Position numbers and translations under genes: made by a program. 10,174 nucleotides of DNA from contig CAMOVA010000031.1 of the NCBI GenBank assembly GCA_946626905.1, forward strand, positions 1 to 10,174. The letters are read 5' to 3'. Source of the stretch: an uncultured Bacillota bacterium. Lineage in GTDB: Bacteria > Bacillota_I > Bacilli_A > RF39 > UBA660. Below are positions 6,654-10,174 of the stretch, in pieces (position 1 is the stretch's first letter; the number at the start of each line of letters is the position of its first letter). Below the pieces are notes generated by a model. It was given only the letters and a program-made list of their open reading frames with translations. It made no database searches and was not told the origin of the DNA.

Positions 6654-7633
6654 TATCTTCCTAATCCTACTTTATTTCTTACTTCTTCATATTTTTCTTT
6701 TGCTTCTTCATTAACTTTTTTAATATCTCTATCTAATATTTCATCTATTAAATTAGAATTAATTATTTCATTATATTTATTTTGAATATCATTTAGTTTT
6801 TCTACAACAACATCAGCCACTTCTTTTTTTAATCCACCATAATTTGAATCTTTAAAATGTTCTACTGCATCTTCAATAGATATTTCTTTTAAACAAGCAT
6901 ATATTGTAAGTAAATTTGATATTCCTGGTTTATTTTCTTCATCATAGAAAATTTTCCCATCACTATCAGTAACTGCGCTCATTATTTTCTTTCTTACAAC
7001 ATTTTCTTCATCTAATAAATAAATAATTCCTTTTGGATTTTCACTTGATTTACTCATTTTCTTAGTTGGATCTTGTAAATCTTTTATTTTAGCTCCTACT
7101 AAAGGAATCATTGGTTCTGGAATTTTAAATGTTTCACCATACTTATTATTGAAACGAGTTGCGATATCACGAGCTAATTCAACATGTTGTTTTTGATCAA
7201 TTCCTGTTGGTACTAAATCAGGTGAATATAAAAGTATGTCTGAAGCCATTAAAATAGGATATGTAAATAAACCTACTGAAATGTTTTCTTTATTTCTTGA
7301 TTTTTCTTTAAATTGTGTCATACGAGATGCTTCACCCATATATGTAGTACATTCTAAAATCCATGATAAATTTGCGTGGTATAAATTTTCAGATTGAATG
7401 TAAATTGTATTTTTATTTGGATCTAATCCACAAGCTATATATAAAGCAACATTCTTTCTAATTCTTTCTTTAAGTAATTTAGGATCTTGTTCTACAGTTA
7501 TTGCGTGCATATCAGGAACAAATATATATGAATCATACATATCTTGATATCTAATACTTCCACTTATTCCTCCTATTAAAGAACCTAAAGTTAATTCTCC
7601 ACTTGGTTGTAAACCTGTTAATATTTTTTTCAT
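6653..7633 (-). CDS. trpS: Tryptophanyl-tRNA synthetase
   Basis: This class Ic synthetase charges tRNA-Trp and acts as a homodimer. The 326-residue length is typical. The N-terminal nucleotide-binding segment ILTGLQPSGELTLGSLIGG (4-22) contains the HIGH-equivalent TLGS; Bacillus-type TrpRS likewise has Thr at the first position (TIGN). Further signatures are the substrate-binding stretch PILMASDILLYSPDLVPTGIDQKQH (126-150, interrupted reading: PILMASDIL then VPTGIDQKQH) and the KMSKS loop at 192-196. The ATG at 7633 follows GGTGAT. It has its own promoter and a very short leader. No T-box or other tryptophan-responsive element fits in the 45 bases between the rpmA terminator and the start, so charging control of trpS is not apparent here, in contrast to hisS-aspS. 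Confidence 0.96.
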   Translation of the reverse strand: MKKILTGLQPSGELTLGSLIGGISGSIRYQDMYDSYIFVPDMHAITVEQDPKLLKERIRKNVALYIACGLDPNKNTIYIQSENLYHANLSWILECTTYMGEASRMTQFKEKSRNKENISVGLFTYPILMASDILLYSPDLVPTGIDQKQHVELARDIATRFNNKYGETFKIPEPMIPLVGAKIKDLQDPTKKMSKSSENPKGIIYLLDEENVVRKKIMSAVTDSDGKIFYDEENKPGISNLLTIYACLKEISIEDAVEHFKDSNYGGLKKEVADVVVEKLNDIQNKYNEIINSNLIDEILDRDIKKVNEEAKEKYEEVRNKVGLGR

Positions 7634-7648
7634 AGTATCACCAATTAA

Positions 7649-7677
7649 ATAATACCATATTTAGCCATTATTTACAA
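7649..7677 (-). promoter_or_regulatory. Sigma-A-type promoter of trpS-xerC
   Basis: The -35 TTGTAA (7677-7672) and -10 TATTAT (7654-7649) have a 17-base spacer. The predicted start near 7642 leaves a leader of about 9 bases, with the Shine-Dalgarno GGTGAT almost at the 5' end. The promoter lies immediately downstream of the rpmA terminator, so trpS-xerC is a separate transcription unit. Confidence 0.78.
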
Positions 7678-7678
7678 G

Positions 7679-7707
7679 AAAAAAAGTAGATTGTAACATC
7701 TACTTTT
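7679..7707 (-). terminator. Intrinsic terminator of the rplU-prp-rpmA operon
   Basis: The RNA stem AAAAGTAGA (7707-7699) pairs with TCTACTTTT (7690-7682) around the 8-base loop TGTTACAA, and the T run continues to 7679. The 5' arm overlaps the rpmA stop codon (TAA, 7708-7706), so the terminator starts inside the gene's last codon. Confidence 0.85.
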
Positions 7708-7993
7708 ATGCTTCTGGATAAACACTAACTTGTTTTTTATCTTTTCCACGTCTTTCAAATTTAACAATTCCATCAACTTTAGCAAATATAGTATCATCTT
7801 TTCCAATTCCTACATTTACACCTGGATAAATTTTAGTTCCACGTTGACGATATATAATAGATCCACCAGATACAAATTCACCATCTGCAGCTTTTGCACC
7901 TAGTCTTTTAGATTCAGAATCACGTCCGTTTTTAGTTGAACCTTGCCCTTTTTTATGAGCAAATAATTGTATATCTAAAACTAATAGTCTCAT
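7706..7993 (-). CDS. rpmA: Ribosomal protein L27 (bL27) with cleavable N-terminal extension
   Basis: bL27 is a large-subunit protein whose N-terminal tail reaches the peptidyl-transferase centre. The 95 residues carry the family core, with HKKGQGSTKNGRDSESKRLG (13-32) and the RQRGTKIYPGVNVGIG segment (49-64). The N-terminus MRLLVLDIQLFA precedes HKKG. This is the Firmicutes-type extension, with an L-x-x-Q-x-F-A-like motif, that the protease Prp removes between Ala12 and His13. The gene for Prp lies directly upstream. The ATG at 7993 is favoured because it includes this extension and follows AGGAGG. That Shine-Dalgarno is built into the last two Arg codons and stop of prp. The intergenic gap is 3 bases, and a terminator follows immediately. 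Confidence 0.97.
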   Translation of the reverse strand: MRLLVLDIQLFAHKKGQGSTKNGRDSESKRLGAKAADGEFVSGGSIIYRQRGTKIYPGVNVGIGKDDTIFAKVDGIVKFERRGKDKKQVSVYPEA

Positions 7994-7996
7994 AGA

Positions 7997-8305
7997 TTAC
8001 CTCCTATCAATTTTTATATTTTCTTTATAACTTATTTCTAATTCTTCTAACATTGATAACATATTTTCAATAATATTATCTATATATTTATCATGTTTTA
8101 ATATATCTACTTCAATAAATCCATCTTTTTGAACAAAATCAATTGCTTCTTTATCAAATCTTATAATTGCATTTAATGAAGTAATTACGATACTACTAAC
8201 ACTTGCACATACAATGTCAGTACCTTTTATACCATAACCTGCATGACCATCTACTTTTACATTATTAATTAAATTATCTTTATAATTAACGCTAACTTTA
8301 ATCAT
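7997..8305 (-). CDS. prp: Ribosomal-processing cysteine protease Prp
   Basis: Prp (YsxB family) removes the N-terminal extension of L27, which is essential for ribosome function in Firmicutes such as Staphylococcus aureus. The protein has 102 residues, normal for the family. The catalytic His21 lies in GHAGYG and Cys33 in DIVCASVSSIV, the conserved His-Cys pair. Its position between rplU and rpmA is the family hallmark. The ATG at 8305 shares one base with the rplU stop (TAATG), and no strong Shine-Dalgarno precedes it, so translation probably depends on coupling to rplU. The gene for its substrate, L27, follows after 3 bases. Confidence 0.93.
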   Translation of the reverse strand: MIKVSVNYKDNLINNVKVDGHAGYGIKGTDIVCASVSSIVITSLNAIIRFDKEAIDFVQKDGFIEVDILKHDKYIDNIIENMLSMLEELEISYKENIKIDRR

Positions 8306-8604
8306 TATGCTTTAACGTCTGTAATTTCAACTTTAGTGTAAGGTTGACGATGTCCTTGCATTTTACGATATTTTTTCTTTGCATTATATTTAAATACAAA
8401 TATTTTTTTGTTTTTACCGTGTTTTAATACTTTACCTACTACTTTAGCTCCATTAACATATGGACGTCCTGTAACACCATTTGCCATTAAAACTTTATCA
8501 AATGTTACAGTTTCATCTTTAGAAGCATTTAATTTTTCAATATAAATTATACTTCCTTTTTCTACGTAGTATTGTTTTCCACCTGTTTCAATTATAGCTT
8601 TCAT
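8305..8604 (-). CDS. rplU: Ribosomal protein L21 (bL21)
   Basis: bL21 is a large-subunit protein that contacts 23S rRNA. The 99 residues include the opening MKAIIETGGKQYYVEKG (1-17) and the signature region with KKKYRKMQGHRQPYTKVEI (76-94), both diagnostic of bL21. The ATG at 8604 follows AAGGAGG with 5 bases between. It is the first gene of a three-gene unit, rplU-prp-rpmA, with its own promoter and a structured leader upstream, so synthesis is probably under ribosomal autoregulation. Confidence 0.97.
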   Translation of the reverse strand: MKAIIETGGKQYYVEKGSIIYIEKLNASKDETVTFDKVLMANGVTGRPYVNGAKVVGKVLKHGKNKKIFVFKYNAKKKYRKMQGHRQPYTKVEITDVKA

Positions 8605-8693
8605 ACTTACCTCCTTATTAATCTAAGACTCACCATTAAGGTACTTTCGTTTATAACCTTTTCTGTGTGGTTGTAGAGTGAGGCTCTACACAT
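8605..8693 (-). promoter_or_regulatory. L21-type ribosomal protein leader
   Basis: The 5' untranslated RNA contains a strong hairpin, GTAGAG-CCTCA-CTCTAC, within TGTG...CACA flanks (about 8692-8664). A second hairpin, AAGGT/ACCTT, encloses a loop with ATAAACGAAAG (about 8660-8638). GGTGAG follows at about 8634-8629 and can pair with CTCAC in the first hairpin, suggesting a pseudoknot. The position and these elements agree with the L21 leader family known upstream of rplU in Firmicutes, which is thought to be autoregulatory. A covariance-model search would confirm it. Confidence 0.72.
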
Positions 8694-8699
8694 CTATGA

Positions 8700-8728
8700 A
8701 TTTTACCATATTTATTAAACAAAGTCAA
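8700..8728 (-). promoter_or_regulatory. Sigma-A-type promoter of rplU-prp-rpmA
   Basis: The -35 TTGACT (8728-8723) and -10 TAAAAT (8705-8700) have a 17-base spacer and a TGG just before the -10. This is one of the best matches to the housekeeping consensus in the window, as expected for ribosomal protein genes. The start is predicted near 8693. Confidence 0.85.
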
Positions 8729-8744
8729 CAATTTTAAGGTAAAA

Positions 8745-9479
8745 TTAGTATTCAAACCCAAAATAATTTTTCAGTATTTCTTTTTGAGTATAATAACCAT
8801 TTTTATAAAATAAATGACGATAATTCTTTTTCATTTTTTCTACTCTTATCCCTTTTATAATTTTAAACTTTTTATAATAAAAATCATAATAATAATGTTC
8901 AAATAAAAATTTATTAAAAACATATTTAAAATCTCTTATATCTTTTATATTTTTCACTATCAAAAAAAACAGAATTAATAATAAAACCAAACTTTTCATA
9001 TAAATTAATTCTAATATTATTGTTATTAAAGAAATAATGATTGTTAAAGTATAACTCAATTTAAAATTAAAAAATCTATTTAGCATTATATTAACTAACT
9101 TAGAACCATCTAATGGAATAATTGGCATCATATTAAATAATAATAATCCATAATGATACTCTCTAATTAAGTCATTATCTAAATTTAAATAACACAATAT
9201 AAAATAAAAAAGAATTTGAAATAAAGGACCAAGCGCTAGTATTACAAATTCTTCAAATAAACTTTTATTAATTAATTCATTAAAAATAGTAATGCCTCCA
9301 AAAGGTAAAATAATTACTTTTTTAATATTCCAATCAAAATATAACGCACCTGTTGTATGCCCTATTTCATGTACTATAATTAAAAGGAATATATATATAT
9401 AGTCTTTAAACATGCCTGTTAATATACAAATAAAGCTAACAAATATCATTAATGGATGAATTTTAAAGATAGTCTTCAT
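8745..9479 (-). CDS. spoIVFB: SpoIVFB-like intramembrane metalloprotease (M50, site-2 protease family), shortened C-terminus
   Basis: An integral-membrane zinc protease; B. subtilis SpoIVFB cuts the pro-sequence of sigma-K in the mother cell. The 244 residues contain several hydrophobic segments (about 10-45, 75-100, 110-130, 143-176). The zinc motif HEIGH is at 37-41 and the third ligand lies in NMMPIIPLDG (116-125, D124). The N-terminal KIHPL is also typical. SpoIVFB proteins usually carry a full CBS domain after the last membrane segment. Here only about 68 residues remain, with fragments such as NYRHLFYKNG and EILKNYF that recall CBS but are too short for a complete one. Its start lies 17 bases inside the preceding spoIVFA-like gene, which suggests coupled translation and equimolar synthesis. 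The rplU operon follows. If the organism does not sporulate, the protease could have another substrate. Confidence 0.88.
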   Translation of the reverse strand: MKTIFKIHPLMIFVSFICILTGMFKDYIYIFLLIIVHEIGHTTGALYFDWNIKKVIILPFGGITIFNELINKSLFEEFVILALGPLFQILFYFILCYLNLDNDLIREYHYGLLLFNMMPIIPLDGSKLVNIMLNRFFNFKLSYTLTIIISLITIILELIYMKSLVLLLILFFLIVKNIKDIRDFKYVFNKFLFEHYYYDFYYKKFKIIKGIRVEKMKKNYRHLFYKNGYYTQKEILKNYFGFEY

Positions 9480-10071
9480 AATTCAACACTTTTCCATCTT
9501 TTTTATAAATTAAATATAAATTATTATTAACCGTTTCTCCAATTAATGAACCTTTTTTAACATAATCATATGGTTTTAAACTAGTATTTTTAACATTTCC
9601 ATACCAAACATCAACACCATCAACTCCTTCAACAATAACCGTATTACCATAATTATCTTTCTTACCAATAAATACAACAACACCATCTTCTAAATTAGGA
9701 ACCAAATAATTATTATCAACTTTCAATTTTACTCCATCTAAATATTTAGACTTAGAATTATACTTAAGCTTCTCATTAAAAACAGTTTTTAATTCTTCTT
9801 TTTCTAATTTATCACTAAAAGGAATTGGACTACCAAATTTATTTTTAAATACTTTATTTATTTTCGCAAACGTTATATTTTTTTCTAAAACATTTTTATA
9901 AAAAGATGTTTTTAATTTAGAATTACTTCTAAGTACAATTAATGTTGTCAAAGTTAAAATAACAACTATTAAAAATCTGCTTAATATTTTAGAAAAATCA
10001 TAATTATTTTCTTCTTTTAATTCTTTTATTTTTTTGTTTTTCAAATGTTTCTTTAGTTCATCAATATCCAT
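9463..10071 (-). CDS. spoIVFA: SpoIVFA-like membrane regulator with degenerate M23 (LytM) domain
   Basis: In B. subtilis SpoIVFA anchors and restrains SpoIVFB. This 202-residue protein has a charged cytoplasmic N-terminus (1-28), one membrane segment (about 30-48), a spacer, and a C-terminal LytM/M23 fold (about 125-202). The GNTVIVEG, WYGNV and VKKGSLIG elements keep the fold pattern. The zinc-binding histidines are gone: the usual HGxG, YxHL and HLHFE positions read VEGVDG, WYGNV and NLYLIY. It should thus be non-catalytic, as in SpoIVFA. The ATG at 10071 follows GGTGAT; the gene overlaps spoIVFB by 17 bases. The order spoIVFA-spoIVFB-rplU-prp-rpmA matches Bacillus, which supports the assignment of this otherwise poorly conserved protein. 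Confidence 0.85.
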   Translation of the reverse strand: MDIDELKKHLKNKKIKELKEENNYDFSKILSRFLIVVILTLTTLIVLRSNSKLKTSFYKNVLEKNITFAKINKVFKNKFGSPIPFSDKLEKEELKTVFNEKLKYNSKSKYLDGVKLKVDNNYLVPNLEDGVVVFIGKKDNYGNTVIVEGVDGVDVWYGNVKNTSLKPYDYVKKGSLIGETVNNNLYLIYKKDGKVLNYEDYL

Positions 10072-10085
10072 ATTATCACCAATAA

Positions 10086-10114
10086 ATAATATGCTTAATC
10101 ATGTTTAATTATTC
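10086..10114 (-). promoter_or_regulatory. Candidate spoIVFA promoter, sigma-E-like
   Basis: GAATAAT (10114-10108), a 14-base spacer and CATATTAT (10093-10086) resemble the mother-cell sigma-E consensus (about kmATATT, 13-15 bases, CATACAnT). The same place has a TATTAT -10 but no acceptable sigma-A -35. B. subtilis spoIVFAB is sigma-E dependent, which raises the prior. The leader would be only about 8 bases. AT-rich background makes this tentative. Confidence 0.35.
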
Positions 10115-10174
10115 TTAATTTTCTAAAGAAAAAATAAAATATTGAAATATATATTAAATTAATAATTATGGAAT
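10095..10174 (-). CDS. Possible 3' end of an upstream membrane-protein gene, partial
   Basis: One minus-strand frame enters at the right edge and stays open for 25 codons to a TAA at 10097-10095, 23 bases before spoIVFA. The peptide reads as a hydrophobic stretch, INLIYISIFYFFF, followed by a basic tail RKLRIIKHD, as at the end of a membrane protein. In Bacillus the genes upstream of spoIVFA are mre and min genes, and MreD is a membrane protein, but no assignment can be made from this fragment. AT-rich DNA codes for Ile, Phe, Tyr and Asn by chance, so this may not be a gene. Confidence 0.33.
   Translation of the reverse strand, partial: SIIINLIYISIFYFFFRKLRIIKHD

Noticed and set aside
8730..8746. 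Inverted repeat AATTTTA-CCT-TAAAATT after spoIVFB, possible terminator
   Set aside because: The stem is all A/T with a three-base loop, and no T tract follows on the minus strand. It overlaps the spoIVFB stop; too weak to call a terminator.

Overview
The window comes from a very AT-rich, low-GC Firmicute of the Bacilli/Erysipelotrichia/gut-Mollicutes-relative type. All genes lie on the minus strand. Tryptophan is encoded by TGG where I checked it, so the standard code applies, and all ten visible stop codons are TAA. Shine-Dalgarno sites are strong (AGGAGG, GGTGAT). The gene order spoIVFA-spoIVFB-rplU-prp-rpmA matches the Bacillus subtilis arrangement. This points to a Bacilli-like ancestor and possibly to a past or present spore-forming lifestyle.

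Reading in the direction of transcription (right to left): 10174-8745 holds the possible 3' tip of an upstream membrane-protein gene, then a SpoIVFA-like regulator overlapping a SpoIVFB-like intramembrane metalloprotease. 8744-7679 holds a strong promoter, an L21-type leader, rplU (L21), prp (the protease that trims L27) and rpmA (L27 with a cleavable N-terminal extension), closed by an intrinsic terminator. 7678-5772 has its own promoter and carries trpS and xerC joined by a TAATG overlap. 5767-1 is a T-box operon: promoter, T-box leader with terminator, two tandem paralogous AAA+ ATPases of the CbbX/SpoVK family, hisS, and an archaeal/eukaryotic-type aspartyl-tRNA synthetase cut by the window edge.

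The most unusual part is the T-box operon. The leader has a specifier loop reading GAC (Asp) in the canonical register, inside GACAT, where CAT (His) overlaps in another frame. That fits a hisS-aspS operon. However, two full-length AAA+ remodelling ATPases, each with an unrecognised N-terminal domain of about 230 residues, sit between the leader and the synthetase genes. They should therefore be induced when tRNA-Asp (possibly tRNA-His) is uncharged. I know of no described role for such ATPases in tRNA charging or amino-acid starvation, so this pair is the best candidate for an undescribed system here. Secondary points are an apparently atypical T-box expression platform, a candidate internal promoter in front of hisS, and a near-identical -10/Shine-Dalgarno/start module in front of trpS and spoIVFA.

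No rRNA, tRNA, CRISPR array, insertion sequence or phage gene was seen. No gene-free stretch exceeds 300 bases; the longest, 5519-5771, is filled by the T-box promoter and leader.
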